This document shows, piece by piece, positions 35,905 to 44,724 of a stretch of 64,000 nucleotides of DNA. The stretch is from DTU019 sp050949825 (GTDB lineage: Bacteria; Bacillota; Syntrophomonadia; Syntrophomonadales; Syntrophomonadaceae), in assembly GCA_050949825.1 (NCBI GenBank), contig JBMNGL010000013.1, positions 458,499 to 522,498 on the forward strand, read 5' to 3'. The notes under the pieces are model-generated. The model worked only from the letters and a program-made list of their open reading frames with translations. It did not search any database and was not told the origin of the DNA. Position 1 is the first letter of the stretch. Each line of letters opens with the position of its first letter. The position numbers were made by a program, and so were the translations under genes.

Positions 35905-36075
35905 AAAAAGATCGAACCCGCATTAGCATTATAAGGCGGTTTCGACCCATGAGATCCTAGCCCATTCGTTCTCCTTTCCAATGCGGGAGGCGCATCCGTT
36001 TCCGAATGCACCCATCGTCCCAATCTCCTTACCTTTTGGCTGTAGGTGACTGGGATCGGAGAATTTGTTCTCTAT
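35905..36075 (-). ncRNA. Moco/Tuco-type riboswitch with terminator, upstream of tupA
   Basis: Read on the minus strand the leader contains CTCCGATCCCAG, GCCAAAAGGTAAGGAG, GGGACGATGGGTGCA, GGAAACGGATGCGCCTCCC and GGAAAGGAG. These blocks, in this order, resemble the Moco RNA motif. The aptamer lies about 35946-36075. It is followed by an imperfect 10-bp hairpin (TCGAAACCGC / GCGGGTTCGA) and TCTTTTTT (35905-35946), so control is probably by transcription termination. Placement before a tungstate importer supports the tungsten-cofactor variant. Assigned by eye. Confidence 0.7.
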
Positions 36076-36387
36076 TTTTCTTCGACATAAAAACGATTTT
36101 CCCTGCTTTTATTTCTGATTTGTGCCCCTTTGCGCAACTCCGCCCGGCCAACCATCTACCTATCACCATGCTGCCCTAACTACGTACTGGCATACTTACC
36201 AGGACATAATATGAGGTTTTAGACTGACCATTTTGCGATATGCGATATTAATGGAAATAATATAGGGATGACAGCTATCTCTATCATATGTGAATCTAAA
36301 GACAATATGTGAATTGAAAATGTGGTTAAATGAACCAACATTGGCTTATACTTTAGGTAGAATAATTTAAAGAGAGGATGGGATTCT
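36076..36387. other. Divergent promoter region between tup operon and mos genes
   Basis: About 310 AT-rich bases; no ORF is supported. It should hold the tup promoter on the minus strand. For the plus-strand pair, TTGGCT / TACTTT... / TAGAAT (36341-36363) is a weak promoter candidate followed by an AGAGAGG RBS. Confidence 0.35.
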
Positions 36388-36609
36388 ATGTCGAATGGGG
36401 TCATTTTTGTAAGAGAACGGCGCAAGGTGCAACAAGGTGAAAAAAAACCCCGTTTTGCCGTGGTTGGCGTGGCAGGAATGGATTTAAAACTGCATGCCAA
36501 GCATATTCGCCGCATGGAACTTGAACAGATGGCCAAGGTCTTAAAAGCGGAGATCATTTACCTGGAGTCAGGCAAGGATGACGAAGACGCGGATATTGAT
36601 GAGGATTAA
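36388..36609 (+). CDS. Small protein paired with the storage-protein gene
   Basis: A 73-residue soluble protein: a basic N-terminus (VRERRKVQQGEKKPRFAVVG), a helix (KLHAKHIRRMELEQMAKVL) and a very acidic tail (GKDDEDADIDED). RBS AGAGAGG lies before the ATG. It is 29 bases upstream of the molybdenum-storage homologue and certainly cotranscribed with it. No family is recognised. The acidic tail and position suggest an accessory partner, which is inference. Confidence 0.68.
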   Translation: MSNGVIFVRERRKVQQGEKKPRFAVVGVAGMDLKLHAKHIRRMELEQMAKVLKAEIIYLESGKDDEDADIDED

Positions 36610-36638
36610 GCAAACGATTAAGAAAGGCGGATGGGGCT

Positions 36639-37478
36639 GTGGCATTAATACGGGAGAGAGATAGCAAGAGATTACACATTAAAAGCAAGCTTATGGGCGA
36701 ATCATTGGTCAGCAAGAGTTTCCTGCAAACCCTGGAGTATAAAGAGCAATTCAGGGCCCTGCCTGATGTTAATATCCTTAAAATAGGCGGACAGAGCATT
36801 ACTGATATAGGAGCTCAGGCGGTGATTCCAGTTTTGGAGGAAATCGTGGCCAATGCCAGCAACCACAAAATGATTATTTCCACCGGGGGGGGCACCCGCT
36901 CCCGGCACGTTTATGCCATTGCCATGGAACTGGGCATGCCTACCGGGGTGATTTCTAAGCTGGGCCAAAGTGTGTCTGAGCAGAATGCCCTGATGATTTC
37001 AACCCTGCTCATGCCCCATGGGGGCATCAAGGTGGGACATGACGATATACCGAAGTTAGCCGCCTATTTTACCCAGGGATGCATTCCCGTTATTCACGGC
37101 ATGCCCCCTTATGGCTATTGGGAGCACCTTCCTGAAGAAGGGCGCCTGCCCCCTAACCGCACTGATGTGGGCGCTTTTCTTCTGGCCGAGGTCATTGGCG
37201 CCAAACAGTGCATTTATATCAAAGATGTAGATGGCCTGTACAAGGACAACCCCAAATTGTATCCTGAGGCGGAATTTATTCCACGCATCGGAGTTCGAGC
37301 TTTGCAGGCCATGGATCTGGATGACCTGGTTATTGAATGGACGGTCCTGGATATGCTGGCTCGTTCCAGCAGCGTTAAACAGGTTCACATTATCAACGGC
37401 CTGAAACCGGGGAATATCACCAGGGCTCTTAATGGTGAACATGTGGGTACCATAGTTTTTAACGACGAGCAGGTTTGA
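36639..37478 (+). CDS. Molybdenum/tungsten storage protein homologue (amino-acid-kinase fold)
   Basis: A 279-residue protein, the usual length for MosA/MosB. The N-terminal HIKSKLMGESLVSKSFL resembles Mos subunits. The kinase-fold core shows VNILKIGGQSI, ISTGGGTRSRHVYAIAMELGMPTGV, and KQCIYIKDVDGLYKDNP. In Azotobacter, Mos subunits use ATP to build polyoxomolybdate or tungstate clusters in a cage. Here a single subunit gene diverges from the tungstate importer, fitting tungsten storage. A UMP-kinase-like enzyme is the alternative. Confidence 0.8.
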   Translation: MALIRERDSKRLHIKSKLMGESLVSKSFLQTLEYKEQFRALPDVNILKIGGQSITDIGAQAVIPVLEEIVANASNHKMIISTGGGTRSRHVYAIAMELGMPTGVISKLGQSVSEQNALMISTLLMPHGGIKVGHDDIPKLAAYFTQGCIPVIHGMPPYGYWEHLPEEGRLPPNRTDVGAFLLAEVIGAKQCIYIKDVDGLYKDNPKLYPEAEFIPRIGVRALQAMDLDDLVIEWTVLDMLARSSSVKQVHIINGLKPGNITRALNGEHVGTIVFNDEQV

Positions 37479-37549
37479 GTCCTGAAGGGGCTATGGATCA
37501 TGTGCATAGATGATATTGACCCTGTTATGCACAATCGATCCTATCCGGC

Positions 37550-37685
37550 TTTTCGCGGAAAAATTTATGATATAATTGAGTTGAGCTTGAAGATTAAGCT
37601 TTTTCCACCTTTGATTAAGGTGTGGTCTTTCCTGCCCGGATATCGTGGTGGAAAGACTTTTTGTTTTGGTTTTGTTGCACCCCCA
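37550..37685 (+). ncRNA. Copy B of the duplicated three-hairpin RNA-like element
   Basis: It matches 25651-25785. TATAAT is at 37571-37576. Hairpin 1 is AGCTT-GAAGATT-AAGCT, hairpin 2 is CACCTT-TGAT-TAAGGTG, and hairpin 3 is GTCTTTCC/GGAAAGAC (37625-37657) followed by TTTTT. Hairpin 1 keeps pairing by G-U changes between copies, which favours an RNA. The same GTTGCACCCCCAT tail follows. Confidence 0.55.
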
Positions 37686-37776
37686 TCATGTCCGCTACCT
37701 TAATAGGAGCAGATATTGCTGAATTCGGGGCGGCAAAACTGAATCTACCGGTTAACCATTGCATCCGGAGGGGAGA

Positions 37777-40584
37777 ATGATGAAGCATTTGATACAGGTA
37801 TGTGGAGATCCGACTGTAGATTGGTTCCGCATACATAACGAAGATATAACTGTGCGGGGTGGGGTTTATTACTGGCAGCGCCAGGCAGAGGACGACCGGG
37901 TGCGGCTCAGCTCACAACCGGGCGGTTTTGCGCTGGTGCAGCAGTTGCTCAGTGCAATGATAGCAGAGCAAAACGCCGCCGTGGAGGGTGCCAACCTGGC
38001 AGAAGATCTGCTCAACCGTCCCAAAGACCGAAAAATTACCACCTCATGGACCCTGTGGAAGGAATTTTTTAATGCCGATTCCCATCAAATGGCCTATCGT
38101 CTGTGGAAGTGGCATGAATTTGAGCCGGCTCTTTGGGATTACCCGGCGGCCTGCTTAAAAGGCCGCCCGGATCTGTTGTTGATTCATGACAGCGGGCTCG
38201 GTTTTCGTAATTGTGAGGCCGGTTGGCCCGAGGCCTTGCGGTCAGACAACGGGCCTCAGCTTCCTTCGCAGCTAATTGTCAAGCTGGGCCAGTATCATGA
38301 TGGGCAGGAAAATCCGTTGCTGAACCGTATCAGGGCCTTGGGTCTAGAGGAGCAAACCACCATACTCAGTTCCTTGAGCGATTTACGGGCCTGTGCAGTC
38401 AAGGTGGGCACCTCGCTTTCCTGGGAGAGAGTGCTGGAGGAGGTTGTCAATGCGGTTTTAAGCCCACTTTGTCCCTTCCTGGACAGGGAGCATAATTCCA
38501 TTAAATATCAACAAGTGATTGTACCTATAGGTTTGAGTGGAGCAGTCATCGTCGGCCGCCATTTCAATACCCTGATCTTTGACCGCGGCGGACAGGAAGG
38601 CGACTTCAACACCCTGTATCCGGGACAGATCATCGGGGATAATACCTGCATACTGGGAGCATTGGCTGCTGCCTGGGCGGATAATCCCCGGCAGGTGGAT
38701 TGGATCACAGCCACTAAAATCGGCATTGAGCTGGCCCGCCTACTACATATTAAGGGCTATGAGGTGGTGGAACGGGAACAGCATAAGCACCTGCAATTCC
38801 CTTATCAAGCTATCGCCTCGGCATTCAGAGCATTAAAGGATAATCACCAGCAGGCCCTGAGACGATCCGACCTGGCAGAGATCGGAGACCTGGGCATCTT
38901 TGTTGACGAGGCTCATTCAGCCTTGCGACAACCGGGCCGCTGGACGATCCTGGAAGATACGCTGTTAAAAAACCAGTCTGCAGACTGTTTAGAGGATGCC
39001 GAGTGTATCAGTTCGGTTAATGACTGCGCACGAAATGTTGTGCTCCATGGGCCGCAATCAGCCTTGCAAGGGGTTCCCGTGGAAACCATAGGCGGCTGGA
39101 GCAGTGCTGATCGGCAGGAAATCGAGGGGGTGCGCGGGGTCAGCAATGCCATGCGCGAATACTGCTGGATAAAGAACCCGGAAAAACCCCTCTGTGTTGC
39201 GGTTTTTGGCCCTCCCGGTTCGGGCAAGTCTTTTGTTATAAAGGAGATTGCCCGGGGCCTGGGTATTGACGAAAAAGCCCAGCTGACCTTTAACCTGTCG
39301 CAATTTGAATCTCCTCTGGAATTGCAGAACGCCTTTCACCAGATACGGGATTTAAATCTCAAGGGCCAATTGCCCCTGGTTTTCTGGGATGAATTTGACA
39401 CCCCCTGTGCCGGTCAGCCCCTGGGATGGCTGCGCTATTTTCTGGCTCCCATGCAGGATGGAGAATTCACCTATGAGGGATTACCCCGTCCCCTGGGCGG
39501 TGGTATATACGTCTTTGCCGGGGCCACTCGCCATTCCTTTGAGGAATTCCGCGCCGGGGATAGTCATGCTGACCGTGCCGCCAAAAAACCGGATTTCGTC
39601 AGCCGCTTGCGGGCCTTTATCAACATTAAAGGCATCAATGGCAATCCCAATTCAGTGGAAGACCGGCTCTATGTGATTCGCCGTGCTTTTATTTTTCGGC
39701 AGTACCTGGAGAGCAATACGCCTCACCTCAAAATCAATGGGCAGTTTGAGGTTGAACCCGGAGTGCTGGATGCCTTCTTATTGGTGAGCCGCTACCGGCA
39801 CGGCACGCGCTCACTGGAGAATCTGTTCAAAATGAGTAGCCTGGCCAACAAACGCAAGTACGAATTATCCAGTTTGCCACCTGATCATATCATCGAGATG
39901 CATGTAAATATGAAGGAATTCAATGATCTCACCAACCTGGGACATCGCGAATTGCTGCGCATCGGCATCACCGGTCATGTGAACCTGGATCCTGATGAAA
40001 CAGCCATTCTTACCCGATCAGTTGACAGGGTAATCAATATCATCGAACATCAATACCCGGAACACTATCTTACCGTATTCTCACCCCTGGCCGCTGGTGC
40101 CGGGCGCCTGGTGGCCCGAACATTATTGAAGAATGAAGCCGCCCGCCTTATAGCCGTCTTGCCCTATCCACTGGAACAGTACCTGGATAATTTCGGGCTT
40201 AGCGATAATTACCGCGAGGATCCGCGGGGAGCGGAACTGCGCAATGAATTCAGTTATTGGATTTCCAATCGGGCCATTGAAGTGATTGAAATGCCCCCAA
40301 CTTCAACCCGTCAGGAGGCTTATCTTAAAACCGGACAGTTTATTGCTGAACACAGCAATGTCATCATCGTGGTCTGGGATGGCAACCGCAAAAAATATGC
40401 TTCTGTGACTGCCCAGGTAGTGGCCCGGGCTGAAGAACTGAATATCCCTATTTGCCACATTTGGGCGCAGAACTTCCGCCCTGAATCCTGCCAGGCCAAT
40501 GTTAAACCCCGACAGGGGGAGATTCGCTACAAGAACTTCCCCGGTCAGATGCCCGGTATGTGGACCAGCATCGCCGCTGAATAA
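37777..40584 (+). CDS. Large fusion: sugar-kinase-like, AAA+ ATPase and SLOG-like domains
   Basis: A 935-residue soluble protein. Residues 1-330 look like a PfkB-type Rossmann domain (VCGDPTVDW, LLLIHDSGLGF, VKVGTSLSWERV, VIVPIGLSGAVIVG, DNTCILGALAAAWA). Residues about 455-650 are an AAA+ module: Walker A FGPPGSGKS (near 477), Walker B LVFWDEFD, and a likely arginine finger in SRLRAFINIKG. Residues about 722-900 start with RIGITGHVNL and continue to SNVIIVVWDGN, the pattern of SLOG/DprA-like nucleotide-sensing Rossmann domains. RBS GGAGGGGA lies before the ATG. It has no operon partner. I know no characterised homologue; a sensing or defence ATPase is the likeliest guess. Confidence 0.75.
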   Translation: MMKHLIQVCGDPTVDWFRIHNEDITVRGGVYYWQRQAEDDRVRLSSQPGGFALVQQLLSAMIAEQNAAVEGANLAEDLLNRPKDRKITTSWTLWKEFFNADSHQMAYRLWKWHEFEPALWDYPAACLKGRPDLLLIHDSGLGFRNCEAGWPEALRSDNGPQLPSQLIVKLGQYHDGQENPLLNRIRALGLEEQTTILSSLSDLRACAVKVGTSLSWERVLEEVVNAVLSPLCPFLDREHNSIKYQQVIVPIGLSGAVIVGRHFNTLIFDRGGQEGDFNTLYPGQIIGDNTCILGALAAAWADNPRQVDWITATKIGIELARLLHIKGYEVVEREQHKHLQFPYQAIASAFRALKDNHQQALRRSDLAEIGDLGIFVDEAHSALRQPGRWTILEDTLLKNQSADCLEDAECISSVNDCARNVVLHGPQSALQGVPVETIGGWSSADRQEIEGVRGVSNAMREYCWIKNPEKPLCVAVFGPPGSGKSFVIKEIARGLGIDEKAQLTFNLSQFESPLELQNAFHQIRDLNLKGQLPLVFWDEFDTPCAGQPLGWLRYFLAPMQDGEFTYEGLPRPLGGGIYVFAGATRHSFEEFRAGDSHADRAAKKPDFVSRLRAFINIKGINGNPNSVEDRLYVIRRAFIFRQYLESNTPHLKINGQFEVEPGVLDAFLLVSRYRHGTRSLENLFKMSSLANKRKYELSSLPPDHIIEMHVNMKEFNDLTNLGHRELLRIGITGHVNLDPDETAILTRSVDRVINIIEHQYPEHYLTVFSPLAAGAGRLVARTLLKNEAARLIAVLPYPLEQYLDNFGLSDNYREDPRGAELRNEFSYWISNRAIEVIEMPPTSTRQEAYLKTGQFIAEHSNVIIVVWDGNRKKYASVTAQVVARAEELNIPICHIWAQNFRPESCQANVKPRQGEIRYKNFPGQMPGMWTSIAAE

Positions 40585-40629
40585 CGAAATGCCTCGCTTT
40601 AACTCCCCCTGCTTATCTGTGCAGGGGAT

Positions 40630-40648
40630 GCCGGCCATCCTGGCCGGC
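40630..40648. other. Perfect hairpin between convergent genes
   Basis: GCCGGCCA, three bases, TGGCCGGC: an 8-bp GC-only stem without T run. It may end transcription of the convergent large ATPase and asnS genes. Confidence 0.5.
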
Positions 40649-40731
40649 TGGCCAGGCGGTACAGCTACCTCACAATGAACCGTTTTCATAATATGGATGA
40701 TAGACAGAGGCTATGCGGTTGAGATCATCCG

Positions 40732-42126
40732 CTAAAACTCGCAGGAGCGGACGGTGCGGGGAAAAGGGATGACATCGCGGATGTTGCTCACCCCGGTCAT
40801 ATACATGATCAAGCGCTCAAAACCGAGGCCGAAGCCGGCGTGTTTGACACCGCCGTGCCTGCGCAAATCCAGGTACCACCACAGCTCACGGGAATCAATG
40901 TTCAGTTCCGCCATACGGCGGGCCAGTAAGGCTTCACGTTCTTCCCTCTGGCTGCCGCCAATCAATTCCCCCACCCCGGGAACCAGCAAATCCATGGCGG
41001 CAACGGTTTTGCCGTCATCATTTTGGCGCATATAAAAGGCCTTGATGTCCCGGGGATAATCGGTCACAAAAACCGGTTTCTTGAACACCTTTTCGGTTAA
41101 AAAGCGTTCATGCTCGGTCTGCAGGTCATGCCCCCAAACGGCGGGGTAGTCAAACTTCTGCCCTGATTTGCTCAGAATATCAACCGCCTCAGTGTAGCTT
41201 ACCCGGGCAAATTCCTGCTTCAATAAGTTAAAGAGTCGCCCTTTGGTTTCTTTATCCACAAAATTGAAGCAGAATTGCATCTCTTCCGGGGCCTTTTCTA
41301 AAACATAGTCAATAACATACTTCACCATGGCTTCAGCCAGGTGCATAGCATCGGCCAGATCGGCAAAGGCGATTTCCGGCTCAATCATCCAGAATTCGGC
41401 GGCATGACGGGCGGTATTGGAATTTTCCGCCCTAAATGTGGGGCCAAAGGTGTATACATCATGAAAAGCCAGGGCAAAGGCCTCCGCTTCCAACTGCCCG
41501 CTGACGGTGAGATTGGTTTTGCGGCCGAAAAAGTCCTGGCTATAATCAACTTCCCCCTCATCAGTGCAAGGCGTTTTGAGTGGATTTAATGTGCTGACCC
41601 GGAACATCTCCCCGGCGCCTTCGGCATCACTGGCGGTAATAATGGGGGTATGCACATAGATAAAGCCACGCTCCTGAAAGAATTTGTGAATGGCAAAGGC
41701 GGCCAGGGAACGTATGCGAAAAACCGCGGCAAAGAGATTGGTGCGGGGGCGCAAATGAGCCACCTCCCGCAGGAATTCGCGGGTATGGCGTTTGGGCTGA
41801 ATAGGATAATCTTCCCCGGCATCGCCTTGTAGGGTCACCTGCCGGGCTTGGATTTCAAAAGGCTGTTTGGCCTGCGGGGTCTTGACCAGCAAACCGGTCA
41901 CAGTAATGGCAGAGCCTGTTCTGAGACGGGCGATGGCATCGAAATCCGCCAGTTTGTCCTTTTCATATACCACCTGTACAGCATTGAAATGGGTGCCGTC
42001 ATGCAGCGAGATGAATCCAAAGGTTTTCTGATCGCGGTTGCTGCGCACCCACCCGCTAACCATTACTTCCTGATTTTCATAGCCGTCTGTTTCCTGTACC
42101 AGCTGCCGGATAACAGCCTTTTTCAT
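40732..42126 (-). CDS. asnS: Asparaginyl-tRNA synthetase
   Basis: A 464-residue class IIb synthetase that charges tRNA-Asn. The N-terminal OB-fold anticodon domain reads VMVSGWVRSNRDQKTFGFISLHDG. Class II motif 2 is FGPTFRAENSNTARHAAEFWMIEPE and motif 3 is HAGFGLGFERLIMY. The AsnS-specific FVTDYPRDIKAFYMRQNDDGKT is present. No T-box leader is visible in the short upstream region. The gene is downstream of glutamate 2,3-aminomutase on the same strand, but a 167-base gap separates them. Confidence 0.96.
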   Translation of the reverse strand: MKKAVIRQLVQETDGYENQEVMVSGWVRSNRDQKTFGFISLHDGTHFNAVQVVYEKDKLADFDAIARLRTGSAITVTGLLVKTPQAKQPFEIQARQVTLQGDAGEDYPIQPKRHTREFLREVAHLRPRTNLFAAVFRIRSLAAFAIHKFFQERGFIYVHTPIITASDAEGAGEMFRVSTLNPLKTPCTDEGEVDYSQDFFGRKTNLTVSGQLEAEAFALAFHDVYTFGPTFRAENSNTARHAAEFWMIEPEIAFADLADAMHLAEAMVKYVIDYVLEKAPEEMQFCFNFVDKETKGRLFNLLKQEFARVSYTEAVDILSKSGQKFDYPAVWGHDLQTEHERFLTEKVFKKPVFVTDYPRDIKAFYMRQNDDGKTVAAMDLLVPGVGELIGGSQREEREALLARRMAELNIDSRELWWYLDLRRHGGVKHAGFGLGFERLIMYMTGVSNIRDVIPFPRTVRSCEF

Positions 42127-42293
42127 TTACATTCCCCTCCGTGTACCATTGTCTGGATATTTTATTCCTTTTATCCTCTATTATGACTTATGTAGAGGAT
42201 TTTAAAACCCCTTATTGGCTTGTGCAGCAAGAAACGGCCGTTTGCGTTTATCCTGCTGTAACCCGCACGGCCGTCTCTTCAAACCTGTACACC

Positions 42294-43538
42294 TTAAGGC
42301 TGCAGGGGATTCTCAATTTCCACCAGTTTATCTTCCCAGGTTCTTACTATGACCTTGTCTTCCTGCAGGTGCACAATGTGATTGGGCATGAGCGGCACCT
42401 TCCCCAGGCCACCCGGTGCATTGACGATATATGTGGGTACGGCCAGGCCGGAAGTATGCCCGCGAAGAGAAGCCATGATTTTGATGCCCTCTTGAATAGT
42501 GGTTTGAAAATGCCTGGTGCCCTGTACATCTTTGGCATGAAAGATATAGTAAGGCCGCACCCGAATCTGCAATAACTTGTGGCACAATTGTCTCATGATA
42601 TGGGCGCTGTCATTGATGCCGCGCAACAAAACGGCCTGGTTGCCCAAAACCGCCCCGGCTGCAATCAATCTGTCACAGGCCAGTTTTGAGTCCGGGGTAA
42701 TCTCCCGGGGATGGTTGAACTGAGTATTGATATAAATTGGCGGATATTTGCGGATAATATCACACAGTTCCGCATTGATACGCTGCGGCAGGGTGACCGG
42801 CGTCCTGGTCCCTATGCGGATCATTTCCACATGGGGAATGTCATAGAGCTGCTGTAAAAGGCCATCCAGCATCTGGTTACTGAGCAGCAGGGCATCACCG
42901 CCGGTAATCAAAACATCCCTTATCTCTTTATTCTTGGCTACATAATTTACCGCTGCCGCGATGTCTTCCCGACAGGAATGCTGATCATGTTCTCCAATAT
43001 TGCGCCTTCTCTGGCAATGGCGGCAATACATGGCACACTGATTGGTAACGTTAATAATGAGCCGGTCAGGATATCTGCGGGTAATGCACGGTGCCGGTGA
43101 GGTTAAGGTTTCATTCATGGGATCCAAACTGCCTCCGGGCAGGAGTTCGCGGATATCGGGGACGGCCTGCCGATAAATGGGACTGTTTTCATAGTCCTCA
43201 TCAATGAGACTGAGATAATAGGGAGAGATGGCCCAGCGATAAAGCTGGCTAACCTTGTCAATTCTCCTTCTTTCCAGTTCACTTAAACCCAGGATTTGTC
43301 CTAAAATCCGGCTGTCCCTGATGCGGTTTTGCAGCTGCCATTTCCAATTGGCCCAATCCTCTTCGCTGCCTTTAAGGACGGTTAGGATGCTTTGCTTTCT
43401 CTTTATTGCCTGTTTTTGAATAGCATCGTCGGTTGGTAATGCTCGTAGAAATTGCTGATAAGACTGGACATCATCCTTGAGTTCGCCGCTCCTAAATAAG
43501 GATTGATATAGATTGTATGAATTCCCGGTTTCTCTCAT
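42294..43538 (-). CDS. Glutamate 2,3-aminomutase (radical SAM, PLP)
   Basis: A 414-residue KamA-family enzyme. The radical SAM cluster is CAMYCRHC, and the PLP lysine lies in APGGLGKVPLMPN. In lysine 2,3-aminomutase two aspartates (Asp293 and Asp330 of the clostridial enzyme) hold the substrate epsilon-amine; here the equivalent positions are K in FHAKDVQG and N in YIVNAPGG, the substitution described for glutamate 2,3-aminomutase. The product would be beta-glutamate, a compatible solute. RBS AAAGGAG precedes the ATG at 43538. A c-di-AMP riboswitch lies upstream. Confidence 0.88.
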   Translation of the reverse strand: MRETGNSYNLYQSLFRSGELKDDVQSYQQFLRALPTDDAIQKQAIKRKQSILTVLKGSEEDWANWKWQLQNRIRDSRILGQILGLSELERRRIDKVSQLYRWAISPYYLSLIDEDYENSPIYRQAVPDIRELLPGGSLDPMNETLTSPAPCITRRYPDRLIINVTNQCAMYCRHCQRRRNIGEHDQHSCREDIAAAVNYVAKNKEIRDVLITGGDALLLSNQMLDGLLQQLYDIPHVEMIRIGTRTPVTLPQRINAELCDIIRKYPPIYINTQFNHPREITPDSKLACDRLIAAGAVLGNQAVLLRGINDSAHIMRQLCHKLLQIRVRPYYIFHAKDVQGTRHFQTTIQEGIKIMASLRGHTSGLAVPTYIVNAPGGLGKVPLMPNHIVHLQEDKVIVRTWEDKLVEIENPLQP

Positions 43539-43611
43539 GCTGGCACTCCTTTCTTTACGGTTTGGGGCAGGAATGGTCACATTGGAAAAGGGCCGAGACA
43601 TGAAAATAAGA

Positions 43612-43633
43612 GACCAAAGGAAAGCCTTTGGTC
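43612..43633 (-). terminator. Expression-platform hairpin downstream of the c-di-AMP aptamer
   Basis: A 9-bp stem (GACCAAAGG / CCTTTGGTC) with loop AAAG, followed on the minus strand by TCTTATTTT. It sits between the aptamer and the aminomutase RBS and could act as the riboswitch terminator, although the T run is interrupted. Confidence 0.6.
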
Positions 43634-43647
43634 AGGTAATAAACTAT

Positions 43648-43786
43648 TAACCTCGGATTCCCTTTCAGCGCTTACGAGGTTAGCTGACGGGTTCGGGGAA
43701 AGGGACTCCCCTACCGCGAACGGACTCACCCCATATATGGTTCCCCCGTTTTCCCCATTAAGGGAAATTCAGCGCAAGCGTGTGAT
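43648..43786 (-). ncRNA. c-di-AMP riboswitch (ydaO/yuaA type)
   Basis: Minus-strand leader with the conserved blocks CGCTGAATTT, ACGGGGGAACC, GGGGTGAGTC, GTAGGGGAG, CCCCGAACCCGTCAGCTAACC and TCGTAAGCG, in the family's order and spacing. ydaO RNAs usually switch off osmolyte, K+ and wall genes when c-di-AMP is high. Here it precedes glutamate 2,3-aminomutase. Confidence 0.92.
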
Positions 43787-44028
43787 TTTACCTGGTAATG
43801 ACTATGGCTTTACTTCCTTCCTGTAGCCCTAATACCTGGAGGAGATTATTCCCCTGACATTTAATCATCATGGCTGACTTTAATGATAAACTGAAAATGT
43901 GGCAGAAATTCGGCAACACCCTGGCCTTGTCAATGATATTAATATATAATCTCATATATTTGTGCCACATTATTAATCTATGCTTAGGTTAATGCTTTGT
44001 TGCTGCTTAATTTGAAGGAGGTGGTTGT

Positions 44029-44724
44029 ATGCAAACCATCTTTGTGGTTGATGATGAAGAAAATATTCGCCTTCTGCTCACAAAATACCTTCAAAATGAG
44101 GGTTTTCATGTAGAGGCTTTTGCCAGCATTGAGGAGCTATCCGGGCGCCTGACATCATCATATCCAGATATGTTTATCCTGGATATCATGCTGCCAGGCC
44201 AGGACGGTTTGGAGTTTTGCCGAGAATTACGCCAGTCCAGCCGAGCGCCGGTTATATTTATCTCCGCCCGTCGCAAGGCCTTGGATCGCATTACCGGGCT
44301 TGATATCGGCGGCGACGACTACCTGCCCAAACCATTCAGCCCACGCGAGTTGGTGGCCAGGGTGCGATCTGTCTTCCGCCGTACTCTGACCCATCAGCAT
44401 CCCTCAAGCTGCTTTGAATGCGGCAACATGAAGATATTTCCGCTGGACCGACTGCTTCTTGTCAGCGGCAAACCACTGGCTCTTACTACACGGGAGTTTG
44501 ATTTGCTGGCCTTGCTGGTGCAGCATCCCCAGCGCACCTTTAATCGCCAGGAACTGCTGGACCGGGTGTGGGGCCTTGATTATATGGGCAGCGAACGCGC
44601 TGTGGACGACCTGGTTAAACGGTTGCGTAAAAAGTTGCGGGAAAGTGGATCTGAAATTAATATTAAGACAATATGGGGCTACGGGTATCGATTAAATGGG
44701 CAGACTAAAAAGCATTTCCAGTAG
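44029..44724 (+). CDS. OmpR-family response regulator
   Basis: A 231-residue two-component regulator. The receiver has acidic residues VVDDEEN, the phospho-acceptor aspartate in MFILDIMLPGQDGL, and K in YLPKPFSPREL. The C-terminal winged helix has LTTREFDLLALLVQHPQRTFNRQELLDRVWG and a GYGYRL ending. RBS GAAGGAGGTGG precedes the ATG. It overlaps the sensor kinase gene by 29 bases, implying coupled translation. Confidence 0.95.
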   Translation: MQTIFVVDDEENIRLLLTKYLQNEGFHVEAFASIEELSGRLTSSYPDMFILDIMLPGQDGLEFCRELRQSSRAPVIFISARRKALDRITGLDIGGDDYLPKPFSPRELVARVRSVFRRTLTHQHPSSCFECGNMKIFPLDRLLLVSGKPLALTTREFDLLALLVQHPQRTFNRQELLDRVWGLDYMGSERAVDDLVKRLRKKLRESGSEINIKTIWGYGYRLNGQTKKHFQ

